Shown here piece by piece: positions 42,133-50,343 of a DNA stretch of 64,000 bases (the stretch's first letter is position 1; each line of letters begins with the position of its first letter). Source of the DNA: Actinoplanes sp. NBRC 103695 (lineage in GTDB: Bacteria > Actinomycetota > Actinomycetes > Mycobacteriales > Micromonosporaceae). Below the pieces are notes generated by a model. It did no database searches. It had not been told where the DNA came from and saw nothing but the letters and a program-made list of their open reading frames with translations. The stretch spans positions 62,001 to 126,000 of the forward strand of contig NZ_BSTL01000026.1 in NCBI RefSeq assembly GCF_030269485.1, written 5' to 3'. The position numbers were made by a program, and so were the translations under genes.

Positions 42133-43203
42133 TCACGCGGGCATGCACATCAGTTCGTTGAGCGCCGCCGGGGCGGTGCCGTTCGCGAGGAAACCGATCG
42201 TTGCCGTGCCTCTGGCGGCCAAGGAGCCGTTCCAGGTCTCGTTGGTGATGGTGACCAGTGAGCCGGCCGAGGTCTGGCGCCCGTTCCAGGCCTGGGTCAC
42301 GGTCTGCGTGCCGGGCCAGGTCCAGTGCACCATCCAGCCGTTCAGCGCGGAGTCGCCGGCTCGTACCGTGATCTGGCCCTGGAAACCGCCGCCCCACGAG
42401 CTGGTGACCGCGTACGCGGCGTCGCACGAACCCGACGGGGGCTCGCCCGGCTCGGTCGGGTCCTCGCCGCCGGGCGGGGGCAGGGTGCTGTCGCCGACGC
42501 CGGTCACCTCGCCGTTACCGCCGTCGAAGACGACGTCCGAGCAGCCGTAGAAGGTCTCCTGGCTGTCCGAGCGAGACCACACCGAGTAGATCAGGTGCCG
42601 CCCGGTCTTGCCGCTGGGCAGCATCGCGTTCCACGAGTAGCGGCCCTCCGCGGTGCCCGGCCCGCCGGTCGACGACGGGTTGACCACCTGCGAGAAGGGC
42701 GTGGACTCCAGGTCGCTCCAGGCCAGCGGGCGGGTCGGGCTCCACGAGTCCTTGGTGATGTAGAGCGAGAACGTGCCCGGGTGCTTGGCCCAGTTGTTGT
42801 AGTCGAAGCGCATGCTCGCGCCGGAGGTCAGGTGGGTGACCGGCCAGTCGGTGCGGGCCAGGTTGAAGCCGGTGAAGTTGTAGGGGCCGCCGGTACCGCC
42901 GCTGCACGGCTGACCGTCCGGGATGAAGCCGCTGGTCCGGCCGCCGCCGTCGGAGCGCAGCACGGCGAACCAGTTGTACAGCGACGTGGCGCCGCTCTGC
43001 GCGACCGCGGCCGCGCAGGCGGGGTTCTTGGGATTGATCGCGCCGGTCGAGTCGAGGCCGTCCAGCCAGCAGAGGTACGTGCGGCTGCCCGGCGCCATCA
43101 TCGCGCCGTGCGCCTCGGCGGGTTGGGAGGTCAGGGCGACCAGCCCGGTCGTGGCGGCGAGCACGGCCGCCGCCGCGAACGAGACCCAGCGTCCTCGTTT
43201 CAT
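42133..43203 (-). CDS. Secreted lytic polysaccharide monooxygenase, AA10 with CBM2
   Basis: 356 residues. Signal peptide 1-31 (ends QPAEA), so mature His32 is the N-terminal copper ligand (HGAMMAPGSRTYLCW). The second histidine-brace ligand is His141 in WAKHPGTFSLYITKDSW. The rest of the AA10 core is present (GFIPDGQPCSGG, RPLAWSDLE, GRHLIYSVWSRSDSQETFYG). A Pro/Glu/Gly linker near 238-256 leads to a C-terminal CBM2 (CDAAYAVTSSWGGGFQGQIT ... NGWMVHWTWPG). It cleaves crystalline cellulose or chitin oxidatively outside the cell; the CBM2 and neighbours favour cellulose. GGAGG precedes the start. It lies 109 bases after the GH74 stop, with a hairpin between. Confidence 0.95.
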   Translation of the reverse strand: MKRGRWVSFAAAAVLAATTGLVALTSQPAEAHGAMMAPGSRTYLCWLDGLDSTGAINPKNPACAAAVAQSGATSLYNWFAVLRSDGGGRTSGFIPDGQPCSGGTGGPYNFTGFNLARTDWPVTHLTSGASMRFDYNNWAKHPGTFSLYITKDSWSPTRPLAWSDLESTPFSQVVNPSSTGGPGTAEGRYSWNAMLPSGKTGRHLIYSVWSRSDSQETFYGCSDVVFDGGNGEVTGVGDSTLPPPGGEDPTEPGEPPSGSCDAAYAVTSSWGGGFQGQITVRAGDSALNGWMVHWTWPGTQTVTQAWNGRQTSAGSLVTITNETWNGSLAARGTATIGFLANGTAPAALNELMCMPA

Positions 43204-43272
43204 ATGAGTCCTCCGTAGAAAGGAAAATCTGGCTCTGCCTTCAGTCCGGTCAGGGGTGGTGGGGGCGAGGGA

Positions 43273-43306
43273 GGCGGACGGGACCCGGTGGAAGGTCCCG
43301 CCCGCC
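43273..43306 (-). terminator. Hairpin after GH74
   Basis: On the minus strand GGCGGGCGGGACC (43306 to 43294) pairs with GGTCCCGTCCGCC (43285 to 43273), one G-U pair, 8-base loop. It starts six bases past the GH74 stop. Without a U-run it may be leaky and allow read-through into the LPMO gene. Confidence 0.6.
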
Positions 43307-43312
43307 CCCGCT

Positions 43313-45529
43313 TCAGGAGCCGGCCCGGTCGGCGTAGAGGATGCCGCGGCCGTTGGTGCCGAGGTACACGCGCCCGTAGACGCGCGGGTCGCCGGCCAGC
43401 GCCTCGCCGGCGTTGCCGTACTGGTGCTGGTCGTCGCTGATCCGGACCCAGCTCACGCCGGCGTTGTCGGAGCGGAAGACCCCGTCAAGACCAACGGCGA
43501 AGACGCTGGGGTACGCCGACCCGGGCGCCGCCTTGCCGAAGGCGACGTTGACCGCCCCGGCTACCCCGGCCACCGGCGTGAAGGTGTTGCCATAATCGGT
43601 CGATCGGGAAAGATCGTTCGTTCCACCGGCGAGCCACACCTCGCCTGCCTTGCCGGGTACCGTCCGCAGCTTCTGGGCGTCCACTGTGGCCCGTCCGGTG
43701 AAGGTGGCGCCTCCGTCCGTGCTCACGTAGAGCCGGCCGGCGGCGTACCCGTAGAAGGTCCTGGGGTTGACCCGATCCGCCTCGACTTTGGCGCCGGCGG
43801 GCAGTCCCGACGAAGGGCTCCACGAACCGCCGCGTGAGGTGGACCAGTGCACCTCGGCGCCGGCCGGGGCCCAGACGATCGAGGAGGCGTCGGCGGCGAT
43901 GGCGATGGTGCCGCCGCCGGTGACCCCGGCCGGTTCCTGGCCCGCGTACCAGTTGCGGCCGCCGTCGTTGGAGATGCCGACGTTCGAGCCGTCGCCGTTG
44001 CCGGCCCGGACGAACACCGACGGGTTGAGCTCGGCGAAGTCGATGCTGGTGTTGCTGCCGAGGCTGGGCTGGTCGTGGAAGCTCGGCGGCACGGCCGTGA
44101 GGTCGGAGTGGTAGAAGCCGCCGATGTCGCCGAGCGCGCTGACCAGCGGGGCGCCGGTGGGCGGGCTGGCCAGGTCGAGCACCGCGGTCTCCTCCAGCCC
44201 GCGCGCCTGCGGCCGGATCGTGAACGTGGTGTTGCGGTCCCAGTTGGTCAGCTCGGTGGTCCCGTAGACGGTGGCGCCGGTGCCGTAGAGCATCCGGTTC
44301 GAGTCGAACGGGTCGATCTCCACGGACTCGTTCATCCAGCCGAGCTTCGGCGTGGTCTCGGGTGGCTGCGGGTTGGTGTTGAAGTCCAGCCACGGGTTCG
44401 CCGAAATGTCCATGGTGTAGCGCTTGGTCATGCTCGGATAGCTGGTGTAGTCCCAGATCCGCGACCAGGTGGCGCCGTTGTCGGTGCTGCGGAAGAAGAC
44501 CGCGTCCGGCCACCAGGAGATCTGCGAGGCGACGATCAGCGTTCCGGGCTTCTGCCGGTCGAGGGTCAGGCCGGAGTAGCCGAAGTAGGTGTCGGCCAGA
44601 CCGACCGGGCTGACGTCGGTCCACACGCCGGTCTGCGTGTCGAACCGCCAGACCTGGCCCTTGCCGCCGTCGTACGGGCCGCCGGTGTCGCTGGTCGCGA
44701 TGTAGAGGTGGTGGCCGGCCGGGTCCACCACGCCCTTGTGGGCCAGGTACCCGGTGGGCTGCCCGGGGATGCGCGCCCAGGTCGTGCCGCCGTCGCTCGA
44801 GCGGTAGACCGGGTTGGCCTTGTCCGCCACGCCGACGAAGATGTCGCGCGTCGTCTCGTCGAACGTCACCCAGGTCAGGCCCTGGTTCTGGCTGAGGTAC
44901 CCGTTCGCGTCGGAGGGGTCCTGCACGTAGTTGCCGGCGTTCGGGAAGGCGGTGACCCGGGCCCAGGTGACGCCGTAGTCCTTGCTGCGCCACAGGCCGT
45001 TGCCACCCTCGGCGGCGTAGTAGACGGTCTTGTTGTCGCGCGGGTCCACGGCCAGCCGCTCGCCCATCCCCCGGCCGGGCATGTTGCCGCCGTTCTTGAA
45101 CGGGAGCGTGGTGACCTGCCAGGTGGCGCCGCGATTGCTCGAGCGCAGGATGGCGCCGCTGTTCGGATCCCAGCTGTTGGTGTACATGCCGACGGCGGCG
45201 TACACCCGGTCGGGGTCGACCGGATCGCTGGCGATGCTGACCACGCCGTTGTAGCCCCAGTTCCGCTGGCCGACCCAGTCGAGAAGCGGGATCCAGCGGC
45301 CGCCGGCCTGATCCCAGCGGTAGGCTCCGCCGATGTCCGTGCGGGCGTAGATCAGGTTGCGTTCGCGGCGGTTGAAGACGATGCCGGGCACGAAGCCGCC
45401 ACCGTCGATCCGCACGTTCTTCCATGAGTAGGTCTCTGCGGCTCGACCAGGCGCGGCAGCCTGAGCGGGAACAGCTGTTCCGGCTAGCAGCAGAGCTGCG
45501 GCGAGCACGGTGAAGCCACGGCGGGGCAA
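43313..45529 (-). CDS. Secreted GH74 xyloglucanase
   Basis: 738 residues from a TTG at 45529 with GGAGGGAG six bases upstream; no ATG or GTG suits the signal peptide. Signal peptide MPRRGFTVLAAALLLAGTAVPAQA. The two seven-bladed propellers are built from BNR-like repeats (ILRSSNRGATWQV, LWRSKDYGVTWARV, VYRSSDGGTTWARI, FFRSTDNGATWSRI, LYVSTDGGATFTG, VFRSDNAGVSWVRI). Catalytic Asp positions are expected in YARTDIGGAYRWDQ and in ALGDIGGFYHSDL. GH74 enzymes cut the beta-1,4-glucan backbone of xyloglucan. No CBM is attached, unlike most secreted enzymes here. It is divergent from the GH5 gene across two CelR-type boxes. Confidence 0.95.
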   Translation of the reverse strand: MPRRGFTVLAAALLLAGTAVPAQAAAPGRAAETYSWKNVRIDGGGFVPGIVFNRRERNLIYARTDIGGAYRWDQAGGRWIPLLDWVGQRNWGYNGVVSIASDPVDPDRVYAAVGMYTNSWDPNSGAILRSSNRGATWQVTTLPFKNGGNMPGRGMGERLAVDPRDNKTVYYAAEGGNGLWRSKDYGVTWARVTAFPNAGNYVQDPSDANGYLSQNQGLTWVTFDETTRDIFVGVADKANPVYRSSDGGTTWARIPGQPTGYLAHKGVVDPAGHHLYIATSDTGGPYDGGKGQVWRFDTQTGVWTDVSPVGLADTYFGYSGLTLDRQKPGTLIVASQISWWPDAVFFRSTDNGATWSRIWDYTSYPSMTKRYTMDISANPWLDFNTNPQPPETTPKLGWMNESVEIDPFDSNRMLYGTGATVYGTTELTNWDRNTTFTIRPQARGLEETAVLDLASPPTGAPLVSALGDIGGFYHSDLTAVPPSFHDQPSLGSNTSIDFAELNPSVFVRAGNGDGSNVGISNDGGRNWYAGQEPAGVTGGGTIAIAADASSIVWAPAGAEVHWSTSRGGSWSPSSGLPAGAKVEADRVNPRTFYGYAAGRLYVSTDGGATFTGRATVDAQKLRTVPGKAGEVWLAGGTNDLSRSTDYGNTFTPVAGVAGAVNVAFGKAAPGSAYPSVFAVGLDGVFRSDNAGVSWVRISDDQHQYGNAGEALAGDPRVYGRVYLGTNGRGILYADRAGS

Positions 45530-45555
45530 GGGGGTCTCCCTCCGGACGGGGGATG

Positions 45556-45569
45556 TGGGAGCGCTCCCA
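45556..45569. promoter_or_regulatory. CelR-type box before GH74
   Basis: TGGGAGCGCTCCCA, the exact consensus reported for CelR/CebR. It lies 27 bases from the GH74 start and just downstream of its candidate promoter. Confidence 0.88.
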
Positions 45570-45571
45570 CC

Positions 45572-45600
45572 ACCATCGACCGCCGTCACTTCCCTGTCAA
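45572..45600 (-). promoter_or_regulatory. Candidate GH74 promoter
   Basis: On the minus strand TTGACA (45600 to 45595), 17-base spacer and GATGGT (45577 to 45572). The -10 is weak; the adjacent CelR box would overlap the start of transcription. Confidence 0.45.
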
Positions 45601-45638
45601 GTGCCGGAAACAAATGCCGCACTTTTACTGCAACAGGT

Positions 45639-45668
45639 TTGACACATGTCGATGCCTGTCGGTAGACA
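45639..45668 (+). promoter_or_regulatory. Candidate GH5-GH6 operon promoter
   Basis: TTGACA (45639-45644), 18-base spacer and TAGACA (45663-45668). The second CelR-type box follows 18 bases later. Confidence 0.5.
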
Positions 45669-45686
45669 GATGACCGTCCGTCGATG

Positions 45687-45700
45687 TGGGAGCGCTCCCG
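45687..45700. promoter_or_regulatory. CelR-type box before GH5
   Basis: TGGGAGCGCTCCCG, one mismatch at the last position. It lies 18 bases before the mannanase start and overlaps the leader of the rightward operon. Confidence 0.85.
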
Positions 45701-45718
45701 ATCATCGATGGAGGACAC

Positions 45719-47037
45719 ATGCTCCGCATCCTCACCGCGACCCTGCTCGCGGCGGCTCACCTCGTCGCACCGCCGCCGGCCGCGCCCACGCCTTCAGCGG
45801 GCGGAACCATGGCGGCCACCGGGATCCACGTGAGCGGCACGCGCATCCTCGAGTCCACCGGCGACGCGTTCGTCTTCCGCGGCGTCAACCACGCGCACAC
45901 CTGGTACCAGTCGCAGACCACGGCGCTCGCTGACATCAAGTCGCTCGGCGCCAACTCCGCCCGGGTGGTACTCGCCAGCGGCAAGCGGTGGACCAGGAAC
46001 GACACCGCGGACGTCGCGGCGGTCGTCGCCGAGTGCAAGCGGGTCAGGCTGATCTGCGTCCTCGAGGTTCACGACACCACCGGGTACGGCGAGGAGCCGG
46101 CCGCCGCGACCCTGGACGAGGCGGTCACGTACTGGATCAGCGTCAAGTCGGCACTGGACGGCCAGGAGCCGTACGTGGTGCTGAACATCGGCAACGAACC
46201 GTACGGGAACACCGGCGCCTCGGCCTGGACCGCCGCGACCACCTCGGCCGTCCAGCGCCTGCGCTCTTCCGGGTTCGGTCACGCGATCATGGTGGACGCG
46301 CCGAACTGGGGCCAGGACTGGCAGTTCGTCATGCGGGACAACGCGGCCTCGGTCTTCGCCGCCGACCCGCAGAAGAACACCATCTTCTCGATCCACATGT
46401 ACGGCGTCTTCGACACGGCCGCCGAGATCACCGACTCATCGGCCGGTTCCAATCGGCGAACCTGCCGCTGGTGATCGGCGAGTTCGGCAACATGCACTCC
46501 GACGGCGACCCGGACGAGGACACCGTCCTGGCCACCGCGCAGTCCCGGGGCATCGGATATCTCGGCTGGTCGTGGAGCGGCAACGGGGGCGGCGTCGAGT
46601 ACCTGGACATGGTCACGAACTTCGACAAGAACGCGCTGACCACCTGGGGCGCCCGGATCTTCGACGGCGCCAACGGCATCAAGGCCACCGCGAAACAGGC
46701 AGCCGTGTACGGCGGGAGCGAACCTCCCCCTGAGCCCTCCCTCGGTTGCACCGCCTCCTATGCCGCGACGGGCGACTGGGGCAACGGCTTCCAGGGCGCG
46801 GTGACCGTCAAAGCCGGCAGCGGCGCGATCTCCGGCTGGACCGTGGCCTGGACCTGGCCCGACGGGCAGCGCTTCACCAACAGCTGGAACGCCGTCGTCT
46901 CCGGCACCGACGCGATCACCGCCAGGAACGCGGCCTACAACGGCGCGCTCCCGGCCGGCGGCACCACCACCTGGGGATTCACCGCAAGCCGGGGCAGCGC
47001 CAACCGCGCGCCCACACCGACCTGCACCGCTTCCTGA
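45719..47037 (+). pseudogene. GH5 (subfamily 8-like) beta-mannanase with CBM2, frameshifted
   Basis: Signal peptide MLRILTATLLAAAHLVAPPP, then a GH5 barrel like Streptomyces mannanases: GIHVSGTRILE, VFRGVNHAHTWYQSQTTALA, acid/base Glu in LNIGNEPYGNTGAS, and IFSIHMYGVFDTAAEITD. At 46436-46438 one base is missing. The first frame then reads SSAGSNRRTCRW and stops at 46474, while the next frame continues the barrel (IGRFQSANLPLVIGEFGN, with the nucleophile Glu) into a C-terminal CBM2 (CTASYAATGDWGNGFQGAVT) and stops at 47037. As read, the product lacks its nucleophile and CBM. The rest is well preserved, so a sequencing error or a very recent mutation is likely. Confidence 0.8.
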
Positions 47038-47067
47038 TCCGTCCCACCACAGTAAGGAGCACCACGC

Positions 47068-48792
47068 ATGCACCTCCCACGAGTGGTAGCCGCCGCGGCG
47101 ACCGCCGTTCTGGCCACCGGCGTCGGCCTGGTCGCCGCCAACGAGGCCAGCGCCGCAGCCGGCTGCCGGGTCGTCTACACCGTCAACCAGTGGAGCACCG
47201 GCTTCACCGGCAGCGTCGCCCTGACCAACCTGGGCGACCCGATCACCAACGGCTGGCGGCTGGAGTGGAACTTCGCCGGCAACCAGCGCATCACCCAGGG
47301 CTGGAGCGGCACCTTTGCCCAGAGCGGGCAGCACGTCACGGTGACCAACCCGTCCTGGGGCGCGTCGCTGCCGACCAACGGGTCGGTGAACCTCGGCTTC
47401 AACGCCGACTACTCCGGCACCAACGCCACGCCGGCGTCGTTCACGCTCAACGGCACGGTGTGCACCGGATCCGCCGGGCCGACCGACCCGGGCCCGTCGC
47501 CGTCCGACCCGGGCCCGTCGCCGTCTGACCCGGGCCCGCCGCCCACGGGCAACAAGGTCGACAACCCGTACTCCGGGGTGCAGGGCTACCGCAACCCGGA
47601 GTGGCAGGCCAAGGCCAACGCCGAGCCGGGCGGCAGCCGGGTCTCCAACAACCCGACCGCGGTCTGGCTGGACCGGATCGCGGCCATCGAGGGCACCGAC
47701 GGCTCCAGCTCCAACGGCTCGATGGGTGTCCGCGACCACCTCGACCAGGCGCTCGCGCAGGGCGCCGGCTACATCCAGTTCGTCATCTACAACCTGCCCG
47801 GCCGGGACTGCTCGGCGCTGGCGTCCAACGGTGAGCTGGGCGTCAACGACCTGCCCCGGTACAAGGCCGAGTACATCGACCCGATCGCCGCGATCCAGGC
47901 CGACTCCAAGTACGCGAGCCTGCGCATCATCAACATCATCGAGATCGACTCGCTGCCCAACCTGACCACCAACACCAACGTGGCCACCTGCGCCACGATG
48001 AAGGCCAACGGCGGCTATGTGCAGGGCGTCGGGTACGCATTGAACAAGCTGGGCGCGCTGGGCAACACCTACAACTACGTGGACGCCGCGCACCACGGCT
48101 GGATCGGCTGGGACTCGAACTTCAACCCGACCGCACAGGTCATGCTGGAGGCCGCGCGGGCGTCCGGCAGCGTGAACAACGTGCACGGCTTCATCACCAA
48201 CACGGCCAACTACTCGGCGCTCACCGAGCCGTACTTCACCATCAGCTCGTCGGTGAACGGCACCTCGGTGCGGCAGTCGAAGTGGGTGGACTGGAACCAG
48301 TACGTCGATGAGCAGTCGTTCGCCCAGGCCTTCCGCACCCACCTGGTGTCGATCGGCTTCAACTCGGGCATCGGCATGCTGATCGACACCTCCCGCAACG
48401 GCTGGGGCGGCTCGGCTCGTCCCACCGGTCCCAGCACGGCCACGACGGTCGACGCGTTCGTCAACGGTTCCCGCATCGACCGCCGGATCCACCCCGGCAA
48501 CTGGTGCAACCAGTCCGGCGCCGGCCTCGGCGAGCGGCCGCGGTCCGCACCGGCGAGCGGCATCGACGCGTACGTCTGGGTGAAGCCCCCGGGCGAGTCG
48601 GACGGATCGAGCACGCTGATCCCCAACGACGAGGGCAAGGGCTTCGACCGGATGTGCGACCCGACCTACACCGGTAACGAGCGCAACGGCAACAACCTGA
48701 CCGGCGCGCTGTCCGGCGCACCGATCTCCGGGGCCTGGTTCTCCGCTCAGTTCCGCGAGCTGATGGCGAACGCGTACCCGCCGCTGTCCTGA
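47068..48792 (+). CDS. Secreted GH6 cellobiohydrolase with N-terminal CBM2
   Basis: 574 residues. Signal peptide ends near NEASAAA. CBM2 ~31-130 (CRVVYTVNQWSTGFTGSVAL, NGWRLEWNFAGNQRITQGWS), then a PSPSDPGPSPSDPGPPPT linker, then GH6 from ~157 (NPYSGVQGYRNPEWQAKANA). GH6 signatures include QFVIYNLPGRDCSAL, the catalytic-Asp strand INIIEIDSLPNLTTN, NVHGFITNTANY, and WVDWNQYVDEQSFAQAF. The long C-terminal loops (SGIDAYVWVKPPGESDG) are those of bacterial exocellulases, which release cellobiose from non-reducing ends. It starts 30 bases after the GH5 stop and would share the CelR-controlled transcript. Confidence 0.95.
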   Translation: MHLPRVVAAAATAVLATGVGLVAANEASAAAGCRVVYTVNQWSTGFTGSVALTNLGDPITNGWRLEWNFAGNQRITQGWSGTFAQSGQHVTVTNPSWGASLPTNGSVNLGFNADYSGTNATPASFTLNGTVCTGSAGPTDPGPSPSDPGPSPSDPGPPPTGNKVDNPYSGVQGYRNPEWQAKANAEPGGSRVSNNPTAVWLDRIAAIEGTDGSSSNGSMGVRDHLDQALAQGAGYIQFVIYNLPGRDCSALASNGELGVNDLPRYKAEYIDPIAAIQADSKYASLRIINIIEIDSLPNLTTNTNVATCATMKANGGYVQGVGYALNKLGALGNTYNYVDAAHHGWIGWDSNFNPTAQVMLEAARASGSVNNVHGFITNTANYSALTEPYFTISSSVNGTSVRQSKWVDWNQYVDEQSFAQAFRTHLVSIGFNSGIGMLIDTSRNGWGGSARPTGPSTATTVDAFVNGSRIDRRIHPGNWCNQSGAGLGERPRSAPASGIDAYVWVKPPGESDGSSTLIPNDEGKGFDRMCDPTYTGNERNGNNLTGALSGAPISGAWFSAQFRELMANAYPPLS

Positions 48793-48800
48793 CTCCATCC

Positions 48801-48835
48801 GAGGCCCGGGACCGACCCCTTCGGTCCCGGGCCTC
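48801..48835 (+). terminator. Terminator-like hairpin after GH6
   Basis: A perfect 15-bp stem (GAGGCCCGGGACCGA with its complement) and 5-base loop, eight bases after the GH6 stop, followed by CTCCTCC. It would end or reduce transcription before the AA10-fusion gene. Confidence 0.8.
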
Positions 48836-48855
48836 TCCTCCTCCGGAGGCTTCTC

Positions 48856-50262
48856 ATGCTTCTTCGTCGAACACTCGCGGCCGTGCTGCTTGCGGTCACC
48901 TTCGTGATGGTGGTGCCGTCCTCGGCAGGCGCCCACGGCAGTGTGGCCGGCCCGGTCTCCCGCAACTACGGCTGCTGGCAGCGCTGGGGCAGCGACTGGC
49001 CGGCGCCCGAGATGGCCACCCAGGACCCGATGTGTCACCAGGCCTGGCAGGCCGACCCGAACGCGATGTGGAACTGGAACGGTCTCTACCGCGAGGGCGT
49101 GGCCGGCAACCACCAGGGCGCCATCCCCGACGGCCAGTTGTGCAGCGCCGGCCGCACGGGCGACGGCCGGTACGACACGATGGACGCGGTCGGCGACCGG
49201 CAGGCCGGCCACGCGGACCAGTCGTACCACGTCTGCAGCGACATCTCGTTCGGCGGCACCTCGGCAGCGCCCACCACGCCCCCGCCGACCACTCCCCCGC
49301 CCACGTCCCCGCCGCCCGCCGCCGACGGCTCGTGCACGGCCACCTACACGGTCACGTCGACCTGGCAGGGCGCCTTCCAGGCCGCGGTGACCGTGACGGC
49401 CGGGTCCTCGCCGATCACCGGCTGGACCACCCGGCTCGCCTATCCCGGGACGCAGGCCGTGCAGCAGTCCTGGAACGCGACCGTGACCGCGTCCGGGGCC
49501 GTCGTCTCGGCCACCAACGCGTCCTACAACGGCTCGCTCAACGCGGGCGCGAGCGCGACCTTCGGCTTCATCGGCACCGGCACGAGCACCACACCCACGG
49601 TCACCTGTACGGCCGCCGGCTCGTCCGGCGGCGGCGGTGGCTCGGCCGTCAAGATCATGCCGCTGGGTGACTCGATCACCGGGTCGCCCGGATGCTGGCG
49701 CGCCTCGCTGCACAACAACCTGGTCGCCGCCGGGCATGAGGTCGACATGGTCGGCACCCTGGCCGGTCAGGGCTGCGGCGTCGCGTACGACGGCGACAAC
49801 GAGGGCCACGGCGGTTTCCTGGCCGTCACCATCGCCTCCGGCACCCAGCTGCCACCTTGGCTGGCCGCCACCGACCCGGACGTCGTGCTGATGCACCTCG
49901 GCACCAACGACGTGTGGAGCAACCGCTCGCCGACCGAGATCCTGGCCGCCTTCAGCACGCTGCTGCGTCAGATGCGCGCCCAGAACCCGTCCACGGTGCT
50001 GCTGGTCGCCAAGATCATCCCGATGAACCCGTCCAACTGCGCCGAATGCGGCGCCCGGGCGGCGGGCCTGAACAACGCGATCCCGGCGTGGGCGGCGCAG
50101 AACTCCACCGCGGCGTCGCCGGTGCGGGTCGTCGACCAGTGGACCGGCTTCGACACCGCCACCGACACCTACGACGGCGTCCACCCCAACGACGCCGGCA
50201 ACGCCAAGATCTCCGCCAAGTGGCTCGCGGCCCTGGAGACAGTCCTCCCCCGACGCGGGTGA
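48856..50262 (+). CDS. Secreted AA10(internally deleted)-CBM2-SGNH esterase fusion
   Basis: 468 residues, GGAGG before the ATG. Signal peptide 1-26, mature N-terminus His27 (HGSVAGPVSRNYGCWQRWGS), as in LPMOs, with PNAMWNWNGLYREGVAGNHQ and AIPDGQLCSAGR. After TMDAVGD (to 114) it jumps to the LPMO C-terminal end RQAGHADQSYHVCSDISFGG, so ~70-90 residues, including the second copper His, are missing in frame. A Thr/Pro linker leads to CBM2 (~155-253). An SGNH domain (~262-468) has IMPLGDSITGSPGCWRASLH, VLMHLGTNDVWSN and YDGVHPNDAGN, the CE3-like set for deacetylating polysaccharides. The LPMO part is probably inactive; the esterase and CBM look whole. Confidence 0.82.
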   Translation: MLLRRTLAAVLLAVTFVMVVPSSAGAHGSVAGPVSRNYGCWQRWGSDWPAPEMATQDPMCHQAWQADPNAMWNWNGLYREGVAGNHQGAIPDGQLCSAGRTGDGRYDTMDAVGDRQAGHADQSYHVCSDISFGGTSAAPTTPPPTTPPPTSPPPAADGSCTATYTVTSTWQGAFQAAVTVTAGSSPITGWTTRLAYPGTQAVQQSWNATVTASGAVVSATNASYNGSLNAGASATFGFIGTGTSTTPTVTCTAAGSSGGGGGSAVKIMPLGDSITGSPGCWRASLHNNLVAAGHEVDMVGTLAGQGCGVAYDGDNEGHGGFLAVTIASGTQLPPWLAATDPDVVLMHLGTNDVWSNRSPTEILAAFSTLLRQMRAQNPSTVLLVAKIIPMNPSNCAECGARAAGLNNAIPAWAAQNSTAASPVRVVDQWTGFDTATDTYDGVHPNDAGNAKISAKWLAALETVLPRRG

Positions 50263-50309
50263 TGTCGCGCCGCGACATCGATGGTACGGTTATGTCACGG
50301 CGCGACATC
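50261..50309. promoter_or_regulatory. Double-palindrome TetR operator, site 2
   Basis: GATGTCGCGCCGCGACATC (50261-50279), identical to the first palindrome at 13104, then TATGTCACGGCGCGACATC (50291-50309). The centre spacing is again 30 bp, with TACGGT between. It lies 34 bases before the cupin start. Confidence 0.8.
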
Positions 50310-50343
50310 ACCGTTGCGTACACCCCATCAGGGAGGCTTCTCC

